Source: Mycolicibacter kumamotonensis (GTDB lineage: Bacteria; Actinomycetota; Actinomycetes; Mycobacteriales; Mycobacteriaceae). Taken from it: 64,000 bases of DNA. Within the stretch, counting starts at the first letter, position 1; every line of letters starts with the position of its first letter. This document shows, piece after piece, positions 37,508 through 46,602 of this stretch. Where the stretch lies: NCBI RefSeq assembly GCF_002086285.1, contig NZ_MVHU01000012.1:53518-117517 (forward strand). Reading direction: 5' to 3'. A program made the translations under genes and the position numbers. A model generated the notes under the pieces. That model saw only the letters and a program-made list of their open reading frames with translations. It was not told the DNA's origin and did no database searches.

Positions 37508-38995
37508 ATGACCTTCACGTTTCGTCTCGACACCACTCGAACGCTGCGGGCTCTCGGCGCACCGCTGGCGATCACCTCGGCCGTCGCGATGGGCGTCGCG
37601 CCGGCGCTGAACCTTGACCTGACGGCTGCGACCAAATCGGTTCTGGCTCAAACGAAATTGCTGGACACCGAGTCGTGGATCATGGGTGGCAGCGGCCTGC
37701 CGATACCTCCCCAGAGCTACATCGACGCGCTCAGCGCCCGCTACATCAACCCCAGCACCCCGTTCTTCGACGGCCAGCCGCGCTTCCCGGTCGATGCGAC
37801 CAACGGCCTGTTCACCCCGGAGGGCCTCTACCCCAACAGCGGCGTCAAGAGCCTGGAACTGGATCCGTCCCTGGCCCAGGGCGTCACCATCCTGCACGAC
37901 ACGATCAACCAGCAGATCGCTGCGGGGAACAACCTCGTCGTACTGGGCTACTCGCAGAGCAGCACCATCTCCACCATGGTCATGCGCGATCTGCTGGCGC
38001 TGCCCGCCGACCAACAGCCGACCGCCGACCAGCTGTCCTTCGTGCTGCTGGGCGCCCCCAACAACCCCAACGGCGGCCTGTTCGAACGTATGGATGTCTT
38101 GACCGACGGCAGCTACCCGACCATCCCCAGCCTGGGCATCACGTTCAACGGAGCGATCCCCGACGATGCCCCGTGGGCCACCGCCGTCTACACCCTGGAA
38201 TACGACGGCTACGCCGACTTCCCGAAGTACCCCATCAATTTCCTCGCCGACCTCAACGCCGTCCTGGGCATCATCTACGAGCACACGATCTATCCGGATC
38301 TGACCGCCGAGCAGCTGGCGACGGCCATCGAATTGCCGCTGAGCGAGGACTACACCGGAAATGCCCAATACTTCATGATTCCCAGCGAGATACTGCCGCT
38401 GTTGATGCCGTTGCAGTCGATCCCGGTGATCGGCCAGCCGCTCTACGACCTCCTGGAACCGGCCATGCGGGTCCTGGTGAACCTCGGCTACGGCAGTATC
38501 ACCGACGGCTGGGCGTCCGGCCCGGCCGACGTGGCCACCCCGTTCGAGCTGTTCCCGACGGACCTGGACTGGGGGGAGGTGCTCACCGCGCTGGGCAACG
38601 GCGCCCAGGACGGCTGGAACGCGTTCATCGACGATCTGTCGCACCTGTCGCTACCCAGCGCGGCGGACCTGTTCACCGACACCGGGCCGGCCGTCATGAG
38701 TACGCTGCCCAGCTTAGTCGATATCGTCAACGCGCTCAGCAGCATCGCCTCTACTGCTTATGCGACGCTGCTCCCGACCGCCGACATAATCAACGCCTTG
38801 CTCACCACCGCACCGGCATATGCCGCCAGCGTGTTCGCGCAGGAAATCGGCCAGGGCGACCTCGTCAACGCGATCGGCCTGCCGGTCGCCGGACTCGTCG
38901 GATTAGGCACGCTGGCGGCCGGTTTCGAATTCCTGGCCCTCAACGGCGCGGTCAGAGATATCACCGCGACCATTCAGGACCTCTTCACCGCCTGA
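37508..38995 (+). CDS. PE-PPE domain serine hydrolase (without PE/PPE N-terminus)
   Basis: A 495-residue, probably exported alpha/beta hydrolase of the PE-PPE family (PF08237-like). The N-terminal 50 residues have a signal-like hydrophobic stretch (APLAITSAVAMGVAPALNL). Next comes GGSGLPIPPQSYIDALSARYI, and the nucleophile elbow GYSQSS (Ser in GxSxS) followed by LVLLGAPNNPNGG-like FVLLGAPNNPNGG. The distal part is Ala/Leu-rich. Family members in mycobacteria act as esterases or transfer acyl chains to trehalose or cell-wall sugars. It lies between htdX and the Rv0238-like tetR, where M. tuberculosis has a VapBC pair. Divergent TetR control is likely. Confidence 0.85.
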   Translation: MTFTFRLDTTRTLRALGAPLAITSAVAMGVAPALNLDLTAATKSVLAQTKLLDTESWIMGGSGLPIPPQSYIDALSARYINPSTPFFDGQPRFPVDATNGLFTPEGLYPNSGVKSLELDPSLAQGVTILHDTINQQIAAGNNLVVLGYSQSSTISTMVMRDLLALPADQQPTADQLSFVLLGAPNNPNGGLFERMDVLTDGSYPTIPSLGITFNGAIPDDAPWATAVYTLEYDGYADFPKYPINFLADLNAVLGIIYEHTIYPDLTAEQLATAIELPLSEDYTGNAQYFMIPSEILPLLMPLQSIPVIGQPLYDLLEPAMRVLVNLGYGSITDGWASGPADVATPFELFPTDLDWGEVLTALGNGAQDGWNAFIDDLSHLSLPSAADLFTDTGPAVMSTLPSLVDIVNALSSIASTAYATLLPTADIINALLTTAPAYAASVFAQEIGQGDLVNAIGLPVAGLVGLGTLAAGFEFLALNGAVRDITATIQDLFTA

Positions 38996-39006
38996 GCCGG
39001 TACCGA

Positions 39007-39633
39007 TCACCCGACGGCGACGCTGCCCGCCTCGTCCCGGCCGCCGGGCGCGTCCTTGAGGCCGCGCCAGAACAGGTCGATCATCAACTGCCCCGCCTCG
39101 TCGACGTCGGTGTCGCCGGTGCTGACCCGGCTGGCGATCGCCTCGCCGGCACCCACCAGCGCCACCGCCATCAGCTCGAAGTCGACACCGGGTTCGGGAT
39201 TGCGGGTCCCTGCGCGCAGCAGCCGCCCGACCAACTCCACGATCCGCTCGCGGCCCTCACGCACGGTGTGGGCGAACGCCTGGGAACTGGTGGCCTGGGC
39301 GTACATCACGATCCACGACGCCCGGTTGGCGTCGATGTAGTGCAGGAATGACCGGATCGTGTTGCGCAGCAATTCTTTCGGTGGCTGCTGGAAATCGATG
39401 GCGGTGCGCACGGCCTCGACGAAGCGCTGCAGCTCCCGGTCCAGGCACGCCCCGAACAGCTCCTCCTTGGAGCCGTAGTACAGATACAGCATCGGCTTGG
39501 AGATCTGCGCGGCCGCCGCGATCGAGTCCATCGAGGTCTCGTGGTAGCCGTTGATCGAGAACATCTGCACGGCGGCGTCGAGCATCTGCTGCTCACGTAC
39601 GGCCCGCGGTAACCGCTTGCTGCCAGCTGCCAT
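39007..39633 (-). CDS. TetR-family transcriptional regulator (Rv0238-like)
   Basis: A 208-residue TetR protein with the HTH in residues 10-60 (QQMLDAAVQMFSINGYHETSMDSIAAAAQISKPMLYLYYGSKEELF). The ligand domain follows (LLRNTIRSFLHYIDANRASWIVMYAQA). It ends 11 bp from the PE-PPE hydrolase stop and starts 120 bp from lpqI's end. A palindrome of the pattern STTACYNNNNRGTAAS lies 39 bp upstream of its start, and the same pattern stands before fadE5 and fadA2/fabG4. It is therefore a candidate regulator of that fatty-acid set; binding is not shown. Confidence 0.88.
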   Translation of the reverse strand: MAAGSKRLPRAVREQQMLDAAVQMFSINGYHETSMDSIAAAAQISKPMLYLYYGSKEELFGACLDRELQRFVEAVRTAIDFQQPPKELLRNTIRSFLHYIDANRASWIVMYAQATSSQAFAHTVREGRERIVELVGRLLRAGTRNPEPGVDFELMAVALVGAGEAIASRVSTGDTDVDEAGQLMIDLFWRGLKDAPGGRDEAGSVAVG

Positions 39634-39671
39634 CGACTCGGGGTCCTTCCGCGTTCTGCCTGACCGACGAT

Positions 39672-39687
39672 CTTACCGGAGAGTAAC
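39672..39687. promoter_or_regulatory. TetR-type operator (STTACYNNNNRGTAAS), likely autoregulatory
   Basis: CTTACCGGAGAGTAAC lies 39 bp upstream of the tetR start at 39633. It has matching outer halves and agrees with the consensus from the fadE5 and fabG4 sites. Confidence 0.6.
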
Positions 39688-39712
39688 TTGTGTGATCGCC
39701 GCAGCGGCAAGA

Positions 39713-40888
39713 TCACCAGTGGCAGTGGGTCCCGGGCTTTTTGACCGCGGCCACCCGTGCCAGCGAGGCATCGATCCCGTCCTGCTTCAGTTCACCGGCG
39801 GCCACCGCCTGCTCCAGCCGGTCGAGCACCGCCGGCACCTCGTCGGTGGTGACCCACAGTGCGACGTCGACGCCGGCCGCCAGGCTGCGCAGCACCGCCT
39901 CGGCGACCCCGTAGTGCTCGGTGATGGCGGCCATCGACGACAGGTCGTCACTGAACACCAGCCCGTCGAACGCCGGACCGCGATAGCCGGTGCCGGTGCG
40001 CAGCAGGCTGACCGCGGCCGGGCTCAGGCTGGCGGGATCCTCGGTGAGGCCGGGCACCTCCAGATGGCCCATCATCACCGCCACCGGCCCCTCGGTGACC
40101 AGGGTGCGGTAGGGCACCAGGTCGTTGTCCTGCAGCTGCGCCAACGGCGGCGTGACCACCACCCCGGCGGTGTGCGAGTCACCGGAGCCGTGACCGTGGC
40201 CCGGGAAATGCTTGAGCACCGGCAACAGCCCGGCATCACGTAGCCCCTGGGCATAGGCCCCGGCGTACTCGGTGACCTTGGCCGGATCCGACCCGAACGA
40301 GCGGTCCCCGATCACCGTCTCGTCGTCGGTGCCGGCGTCCACCACGTCGACGACGGGCGCGAAGTCCACGGTGATCCCCAGGTCGGCCATCTTGCGTCCC
40401 CGCTCGGCCGCCAGCTCGCGTACCTGCGCGGCGCTGCGCGTGGCGGCCAGCTCCTTCGCCGACGGCGAGGACCCGATCAGCTTGGACAGCCGCGACACCC
40501 GGCCGCCCTCCTCGTCGACGCTGACGGCCAGCGGCAGCAGCGTGTCAGTTCCGGCGATCTCCTCGAGGGAACCGTCGGTCAGCATGGACAGCTCGGTCCA
40601 GCTGCCGATGAAGATCCCGCCGACATGGTGGTCGTTGACCACCGCCCGCGCGTCCGCCGCATCGCGGACCCCGACCATCACCAACTGCGCCAGCTTGTCG
40701 CGCAGTGGCAGCGCCGCCAGCTGCTCGCAGACCGCATCCGCCGATACGGCGGCGGTCGTCGTGGCACCGGGCGCCTCCGCCTCCGGCGCCGGTGTCGGGG
40801 TGCGGTGCGAGCAGGAGGTCACCAGCGCCGGCAGCAGAGAGGCCGCGAGTAGCAGACCGGGCAGTTGTCGAGTCAGCGGTCCAGGCAT
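39713..40888 (-). CDS. lpqI: Beta-N-acetylglucosaminidase lipoprotein LpqI (NagZ-like, GH3)
   Basis: A 391-residue lipoprotein with signal and lipobox (LLAASLLPALVTSC, Cys26). It is a glycoside hydrolase family 3 NagZ-type enzyme that removes N-acetylglucosamine during cell-wall recycling. The core motifs are LPLAVSVDEEGGRVSRL, LPVLKHFPGHGHGSGDSHTAG (catalytic His/Asp loop) and DGLVFSDDLSSMAAI (Asp nucleophile region). The protein is anchored outside the membrane. It is on the minus strand, next to tetR, as in M. tuberculosis Rv0237. Confidence 0.92.
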   Translation of the reverse strand: MPGPLTRQLPGLLLAASLLPALVTSCSHRTPTPAPEAEAPGATTTAAVSADAVCEQLAALPLRDKLAQLVMVGVRDAADARAVVNDHHVGGIFIGSWTELSMLTDGSLEEIAGTDTLLPLAVSVDEEGGRVSRLSKLIGSSPSAKELAATRSAAQVRELAAERGRKMADLGITVDFAPVVDVVDAGTDDETVIGDRSFGSDPAKVTEYAGAYAQGLRDAGLLPVLKHFPGHGHGSGDSHTAGVVVTPPLAQLQDNDLVPYRTLVTEGPVAVMMGHLEVPGLTEDPASLSPAAVSLLRTGTGYRGPAFDGLVFSDDLSSMAAITEHYGVAEAVLRSLAAGVDVALWVTTDEVPAVLDRLEQAVAAGELKQDGIDASLARVAAVKKPGTHCHW

Positions 40889-41074
40889 CGCACCATGCTG
40901 TCACGGCCGGAGGAGCGGGCCCACGCGGCGGTCCCAGCGTCACCTCTCCTTCGTCGAGCCTCGCTGAACCGCCGGGCCGCAAGGCCCACATGCTAGTTTG
41001 GCGGTCGGGGTCCTGAAGGGCAGTGTCGATGGCGCCCCGAGGTCACGTCGCGGGATTGCGGAAGGAGCCAGACC

Positions 41075-41248
41075 ATGCCTCGGTTCGTGGTGCCGGCAGC
41101 CATCAGCATCGTCGTCGGGGTGTTGCTCGGTGCGGCGGCGGTCTTCGGGGTCACCCTGATGGTGCAACAGGACACCAAGCCGCAGATCGCCGGGGGCGAC
41201 CCGGCGTCCTCGGTGCTGAACAGGGTGGAATACGGCAACCGCGGCTGA
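41075..41248 (+). CDS. Small membrane/secreted protein (Rv0236A-like, DUF2613)
   Basis: A 57-residue protein: MPRFVVPAAISIVVGVLLGA begins a single hydrophobic segment (residues 5-30). A short polar tail ends VLNRVEYGNRG. AAGGAG stands nine bases before the ATG. M. tuberculosis has a protein of the same length next to aftD. It starts 34 bp before aftD and is probably cotranscribed. A role in the arabinosyltransferase complex is plausible but inferred from conservation of the pairing. It is easily missed for being so short. Confidence 0.85.
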   Translation: MPRFVVPAAISIVVGVLLGAAAVFGVTLMVQQDTKPQIAGGDPASSVLNRVEYGNRG

Positions 41249-41282
41249 CCTCCGGACGCCGCCCGCTTCCGATCGTCCGCAG

Positions 41283-44200
41283 GTGGAGTCGCAAGGTGTA
41301 GGACGGTTGTCGCGGCGTTGGCTGTGGTTGGTCGGTGCGCTCGCACTGGCCTGCAGTTTCATTCAGGCGCCCGGCCGGATCTCCCCCGACACCAAACTCG
41401 ACCTGACCGCTGATCCGTTGCGGTTCTTGGCCCGCGCCGTCAACCTGTGGAGCAGCGAACTGCCGTTCGGCCAGGTGCAGAACCAGGCGTACGGCTACCT
41501 GTTCCCGCACGGCGCCTTCTTCGTGGTCGGCGACCTGGTGGGGCTGCCCGGCTGGGTCGTCCAACGACTGTGGTGGGCCCTGCTGCTCACGGTGGGGTTC
41601 TGGGGCCTGCTGCGGGTGGCCGAGACGTTGCGGATCGGGACGCCGACCGCGCGGCTGATCGGCGCCGCGGCCTTCGCGCTCTCCCCGCGGGTGTTGACCA
41701 CCCTGGGTTCGATCTCGTCGGAGACCCTGCCGATGATGCTGGCCCCGTGGGTGCTGCTGCCGGTCATCCGCGCGTTGGGCGTACCGGGCACCGAGACCCC
41801 CGGACGGCCGCTGCGAATGCTGGCCGGCCAGGCGGGGGTGGCGGTTGCCCTGATGGGCGCCGTCAACGCCGTCGCGACGCTGGCGGGGTGCCTGCCGGCG
41901 ATCATCTGGTGGCTGTGTCATCGCCCCAACCGGCGCTGGTGGTCCTTCACCGGCTGGTGGCTGCTGGCGTTGGCGCTGGCCGTGGCCTGGTGGCTGGTGG
42001 CGCTGGTGTTGCTGGGCCGGGTCAGTCCGCCGTTCCTGGACTTCATCGAATCGGCCGGCGTGACCACGCGGTGGACATCGCTGACCGAGATGTTGCGCGG
42101 CACCCACAGTTGGACACCGTTCGTCGCGCCCAACGCCACCGCCGGGGCGCCGCTGGTCACCCGCCCGGTGCTGATCCTGGGCACCTGCCTGGTGGCGGCC
42201 GCCGGGCTGGCCGGGCTCACCGGCCTGCTGCGCCGGCGGCTTCCCGGCGCCGGGCGGCTGGTGACGATGCTGCTGATCGGCGTGACCCTGCTGGCGCTGG
42301 GTTATGCGGGCGGGCTGGGTTCGCCGCTGGCCCAGCCGGTGCAGGCGTTCCTCGACGGTGCCGGCGCCCCGCTGCGCAACGTGCACAAGCTGGAGTCGGT
42401 GATCCGGATCCCGCTGGTGCTGGGGCTGACCCACCTGTTGTCCCGGATCCCGCTGCCGGGCAGCGCGCCGGCGCCGGTGTGGCGGCGTGCCTACGTTCAC
42501 CCCGAGCATCACAAGGCGGCCGCGGTCGGCCTGGTGATCCTGACGGCGCTGATGGTCAGCACATCGCTGGCCTGGACCGGCAGGCTCACCCCGCCGGGAA
42601 CGTTTTCCGCGCTGCCCCAGTATTGGCGCGACGCCGCCGACTGGCTCCGTGAACACAACACCGGCGGCCCGACCCCGGGGCGGGTGCTGGTGGCTCCTGG
42701 GGCCCCGTTCGCCACCCAGACCTGGGGCAACAGTCACGACGAACCCCTGCAGGTGCTCGACGTCGGTCCCTGGGGGGTGCGGGACTCGATTCCGCTGACC
42801 CCGCCGCAGACCATCCGGGCGCTGGACTCGGTGCAACGCCTGTTCGCCGCCGGCCGTCCCTCGGCCGGACTGGCCGACACCCTGGCCCGCCAAGGCATCT
42901 CCTATCTGGTGGTCCGCAACGACCTGGACCCCGACACCTCACGGTCGGCCCGGCCGCTGCTGGTGCACCGCGCCGTCGACGGCTCACCCGGACTGCACCG
43001 GGTGGCACAGTTCGGCGAGCCGGTGGGATCGGGCACGGTGCCCGGATTCGTCTCCGACAGCGGCCTGCGCCCGGCCTATCCGGCGATCGAGATCTACCGG
43101 GTCGGCGACGCGGGCGCCGAGAGAAATCCGGGCGCGCCGTATCTGGCCGAGCTCGACCGGATGCCGCGGGTCGCCGGGGGCCCGGAGGTGCTGCTACGGC
43201 TCGACGAACACCGCCGGCTGCGCGGCGATCCGGTGTTGGGTCCGGTGCTGATGACCGCCGACGCTCGGCGCGCCGACCTGGGCGTCCCCCACCACGTCGG
43301 GGTCACCGTCACCGACACACCGCTGGCCCGCGAGACCGACTACGGCCGGGTCGACGACCACTCGTCGACCATTCGGGCCGCCGGCGACGCCCGCCACACC
43401 CACAGCCGGGTGCCGGACTATCCGACACCCGGTGCCGCGACCGTCTTCGGCGGCTGGATAGGCGGGCGGCTCACCGCGTCGAGCTCGTCCTCCGACGCCA
43501 CCACGCTGCCCGACGTCGCGCCGTCGACGTCGCCGGCCTCCGCCATCGACGGCGACCCGGGCACCGCCTGGGTGTCCAACGCGCTGCAGTCGGCGGTCGG
43601 CCAATGGCTGCAGGTGGACTTCGACCACCCGCTGACCAACGGCACCATCACCGTGACGCCCAGCGCCACAGCCGTCGGCGCGCAGGTGCGGCGGATCCAG
43701 ATCTCCACCGTCAACGGCACCACCACACTGCGGTTCGACCACGCCGGGGAGCCGCTGACCGCCGCGCTGCCCTACGGCGAGACACCCTGGGTGCGGATCA
43801 CGGCGTCGGGAACCGACGACGGCTCGGCGGGAGTGCAGTTCGGTATCACCGACCTGGCGGTCACCCAGTACGACGCCTCCGGTTTCGCGCATCCGGTCGA
43901 CCTGCGCCACACCGCGCTGGTCCCGGCTCCCCCGGCCGGTGCGCCGGTCTCGCGGTGGGACCTGGGGGCCGGCCTGCCGGGCCGGGCCGGGTGTGCGGCG
44001 ACCCCCGACGCGGTGCGCTGCGCGGCCTCGATGATGCTGGAGCCCGAGGAGCCCGCCACCTTCAGCCGCACCCTGAATGTGCCGCGGCCCATGTCGGTGA
44101 CCCCGACCGTCTGGGTGCGGCCACGCCAGGGCCCCAACCTGGTCGACCTGATCGCCGAGCCGGGCGCCATGCGGGCCCGCGGCGACGCCGACGTGCTCGA

Positions 44201-45536
44201 TGTGCTCGGATCGGCCTACGCCGCGGCGGATGGCGATCCGGGCACCTCCTGGACGGCGTCGCAACGGGTGGTCGCTCATCGGTCGCCGCCGACGCTGACC
44301 CTCACGCTGCCGCGGCCGGTCGAGGTGACCGGATTGCGGTTCACCGCCAGCAGGTCCCCGCTGCCGGCGCGGCCCACGCTGGTGGCCGTCGATCTCGGCT
44401 CCGGTCCGCAGGTGCGAGAGCTGGACGACTCCGACGAACAGCGGGTGCGCTTGCAGCCGCGGGTCACCGACACCGTCACGATCAGCCTGCTGGGCTGGGA
44501 GGACGTGATCGACCGCACGGCGATCGGCTTCGACCAGCTCAAGCCGCCGGGGCTGGCCGAGGTCAGCGTGCTCGGCGCCGGCGGCCGTCCGGTCGCCCCC
44601 GCCGACCCCTTCCGCAACCGGGCGCGCCGGGTCAGCGTCGGCTGCGGCCACGGCCCGGTCATCGCGATCGCCGGCCGGTTCGTACACACCTCGATCACGA
44701 CCACCGTGGGGGCCCTGCTCGACGACGAACCGGTGCCGGCGCAGCCCTGCGATACCCAGCCGATCGCATTGCCGCCCGGCGAGCAGGAACTGCTGATCAG
44801 TCCGGGGTCGGCATTCGTCGTCGACGGCGCGACGCTGTCCGCGCCTTCGGCCGCGCGCGACGTCGCGGGTTCGGCGACCACTCCCGCTGCCCTCGGCGCC
44901 TGGGGAGCGGCCCGACGGGAGGTGACGGTGCCCGACGCGGTGACCCCGCGGGTGCTGGTCGTTCCGGAAAGCATCAACGGCGGTTGGGTGGCGCGCGCAT
45001 CGGACGGCACCCGCCTGGTCCCGGTCGCGGTCAACGGATGGCAGCAGGGCTGGGTGGTGCCCGCGGGTACCGGCGGCACGATCACCTGTGTGTTCGAGCC
45101 CAACCGGATGTACCGCCTGGGGATGGCCGGTGGTCTGGCCCTGTTGCCGCTGCTGGCCCTGCTGGCCTGGTGGCCGGCGCGCCGCACCCGCGACCCCGGT
45201 CCGCCGGCGCAGCCTTGGCGGCTCGGTGGCCGGGCGGCGGTGATCGGCGCTCTGACGGCCGGCGCCCTGATCGCCGGCGGCGCCGGGGTCGTCGTGTTCG
45301 GGGCGGCGCTGCTGGTGTTGTTCGCGCTGCGGAACCGCCGGCGCGCAGGTGATGCGGCCCGACTGGGGTTGAGCGCCGGCGGCCTGATCCTGGCCGGTGC
45401 GGTGTTGTGCCGCCACCCGTGGCGGTCGGTGGACGGCTATGCCGGCCATTCCGCGGGAGTGCAGCTGTTGGCCCTGGTGTCGGTTGCGGCGGTGGCCGCG
45501 ACGGCGGTGCTCGCACGCTCGACGAACCCCCGCTGA
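41283..45536 (+). CDS. aftD: Alpha-(1->3)-arabinofuranosyltransferase AftD
   Basis: A 1417-residue membrane glycosyltransferase (GT-C, DUF3367) that adds arabinofuranose branches to arabinogalactan and lipoarabinomannan. The N-terminal third has many membrane helices and SSELPFGQVQNQAYGYLFPHGAFF. That is followed by a luminal loop with GGxGSPLAQPVQAFLDGAGAPLRNVHKLESV. The central and C-terminal parts hold discoidin-like carbohydrate-binding modules (ASAIDGDPGTAWVSNA... WLQVDFDHPL, GDPGTSWTASQRVV). Three helices close the protein. The length is close to the M. tuberculosis protein. Start is GTG 41283, with a weak upstream ribosome site, so a slightly different start is possible. Confidence 0.93.
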   Translation: MESQGVGRLSRRWLWLVGALALACSFIQAPGRISPDTKLDLTADPLRFLARAVNLWSSELPFGQVQNQAYGYLFPHGAFFVVGDLVGLPGWVVQRLWWALLLTVGFWGLLRVAETLRIGTPTARLIGAAAFALSPRVLTTLGSISSETLPMMLAPWVLLPVIRALGVPGTETPGRPLRMLAGQAGVAVALMGAVNAVATLAGCLPAIIWWLCHRPNRRWWSFTGWWLLALALAVAWWLVALVLLGRVSPPFLDFIESAGVTTRWTSLTEMLRGTHSWTPFVAPNATAGAPLVTRPVLILGTCLVAAAGLAGLTGLLRRRLPGAGRLVTMLLIGVTLLALGYAGGLGSPLAQPVQAFLDGAGAPLRNVHKLESVIRIPLVLGLTHLLSRIPLPGSAPAPVWRRAYVHPEHHKAAAVGLVILTALMVSTSLAWTGRLTPPGTFSALPQYWRDAADWLREHNTGGPTPGRVLVAPGAPFATQTWGNSHDEPLQVLDVGPWGVRDSIPLTPPQTIRALDSVQRLFAAGRPSAGLADTLARQGISYLVVRNDLDPDTSRSARPLLVHRAVDGSPGLHRVAQFGEPVGSGTVPGFVSDSGLRPAYPAIEIYRVGDAGAERNPGAPYLAELDRMPRVAGGPEVLLRLDEHRRLRGDPVLGPVLMTADARRADLGVPHHVGVTVTDTPLARETDYGRVDDHSSTIRAAGDARHTHSRVPDYPTPGAATVFGGWIGGRLTASSSSSDATTLPDVAPSTSPASAIDGDPGTAWVSNALQSAVGQWLQVDFDHPLTNGTITVTPSATAVGAQVRRIQISTVNGTTTLRFDHAGEPLTAALPYGETPWVRITASGTDDGSAGVQFGITDLAVTQYDASGFAHPVDLRHTALVPAPPAGAPVSRWDLGAGLPGRAGCAATPDAVRCAASMMLEPEEPATFSRTLNVPRPMSVTPTVWVRPRQGPNLVDLIAEPGAMRARGDADVLDVLGSAYAAADGDPGTSWTASQRVVAHRSPPTLTLTLPRPVEVTGLRFTASRSPLPARPTLVAVDLGSGPQVRELDDSDEQRVRLQPRVTDTVTISLLGWEDVIDRTAIGFDQLKPPGLAEVSVLGAGGRPVAPADPFRNRARRVSVGCGHGPVIAIAGRFVHTSITTTVGALLDDEPVPAQPCDTQPIALPPGEQELLISPGSAFVVDGATLSAPSAARDVAGSATTPAALGAWGAARREVTVPDAVTPRVLVVPESINGGWVARASDGTRLVPVAVNGWQQGWVVPAGTGGTITCVFEPNRMYRLGMAGGLALLPLLALLAWWPARRTRDPGPPAQPWRLGGRAAVIGALTAGALIAGGAGVVVFGAALLVLFALRNRRRAGDAARLGLSAGGLILAGAVLCRHPWRSVDGYAGHSAGVQLLALVSVAAVAATAVLARSTNPR

Positions 45537-45561
45537 GTGGGAGGCCGTCGGGCCAGGCCCG

Positions 45562-46491
45562 TTACGGCGCGGCCTCGAGCTTCTCGATCTGTGTGTTGAA
45601 CAGTTTCACCAGCGCCTCGGCGTTCGCGGCCTCCTCGGACTCGTCCTGCTCGGTTCGCAGCCCGATGTCATTGCTGGTGGCGACGACGAGCACACCGCGG
45701 TAGTAACCGGAGATCGTGGACGCGGTGATCGCGATCGGCAGCCGGATGGCGGACTTGCTGGCGCTCGTGATCACCGTCGCGACCGCCCAGGGCGGCACCC
45801 CCTCGGCGTCCAGGGGGCTGAGCTGGATATCGGTGGTCACGCTGCGGCCCCCGGCCTCGAAGGTCTGCTTGAACGATTGGCATTTGTCCAACACGGCCTT
45901 GAGATTCGGGTGGTCCGGCGTCAGGGCCAGGCGCACCCGCATCGAGTGCAGACCACCGGGTTGCAGCTTGGCCAACGTGGCCGTCGCGGTCTGGGTGGCC
46001 GACTTGGGGCTCGAGTAGAAGTCGGCGCATTCCGGTGGGTCGACGGTCAGATTCGGCATCTCCGAGGGTGCGTCGCCGGCGCTGTTCACCCCGCTGATCC
46101 ATTTACCGCCCGCGGAGTCCGGGAAGGATGCCCGGTCGACCAGCATGTCCGAGGTCAGCTCGGTGATGTCGGGTTTGCGGGAGGGCCTCTCCTCGGCCGT
46201 GAGGCGACCACCGAAGCTCAACACCAGCCCGACCACCACCACGACCGCTACCGCGGCGGCGGCCAGCGAAAGCCACAGCACCTTGCGCGACCGGTGCCCG
46301 GGCCCCAGCATCGGCCACGGCTCCCCGTAGGGCGGGTAAGGCACCGGGGCCGCTGCGTCCTGACCGAAGTCGTCGACCCACAGTTGCCAGCCGGGAGGCG
46401 GGGGCGGCCACGTCGGATCCGGCGCCCAGTTGGCATCCGGCGCCCAGCCGGGCGGCGCAGGCGGCCAGTTGGGCGGGGGGTTGAAACGCAT
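45562..46491 (-). CDS. Membrane-anchored protein with Pro/Trp-rich N-terminus and extracellular domain
   Basis: A 309-residue protein. Residues 5-60 carry repeats of the form NWPPAPPGW/NWAPDPTWPP, rich in Pro and Trp. A single membrane helix follows at about residues 68-92 (VLWLSLAAAAVAVVVVVGLVLSF). The external C-terminal domain of about 200 residues has a Cys pair (PECADFYSS, LDKCQSFKQ) as in sensor-like (PknH-type, DUF5642-like) mycobacterial domains. ATG 46491 is chosen over 46572. It converges on aftD (25-bp gap) and diverges from gabD1 with about 110 bp between. Function is unknown. Confidence 0.75.
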   Translation of the reverse strand: MRFNPPPNWPPAPPGWAPDANWAPDPTWPPPPPGWQLWVDDFGQDAAAPVPYPPYGEPWPMLGPGHRSRKVLWLSLAAAAVAVVVVVGLVLSFGGRLTAEERPSRKPDITELTSDMLVDRASFPDSAGGKWISGVNSAGDAPSEMPNLTVDPPECADFYSSPKSATQTATATLAKLQPGGLHSMRVRLALTPDHPNLKAVLDKCQSFKQTFEAGGRSVTTDIQLSPLDAEGVPPWAVATVITSASKSAIRLPIAITASTISGYYRGVLVVATSNDIGLRTEQDESEEAANAEALVKLFNTQIEKLEAAP

Positions 46492-46602
46492 CCGTTGACT
46501 CCCGTGTCGATGTCTGACGCTGGTCGGACGCGAGCCTACGCGGTTCGATGGTGGCAGGCTGGACCTGCACACGTCATACCGCAGCGCCCGAAGGAGACCC
46601 GC

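Noticed and set aside
43194..45449. 751-codon open frame on the minus strand inside aftD
   Set aside because: Shadow of AftD; Arg/Gly/Pro-rich without any motif.
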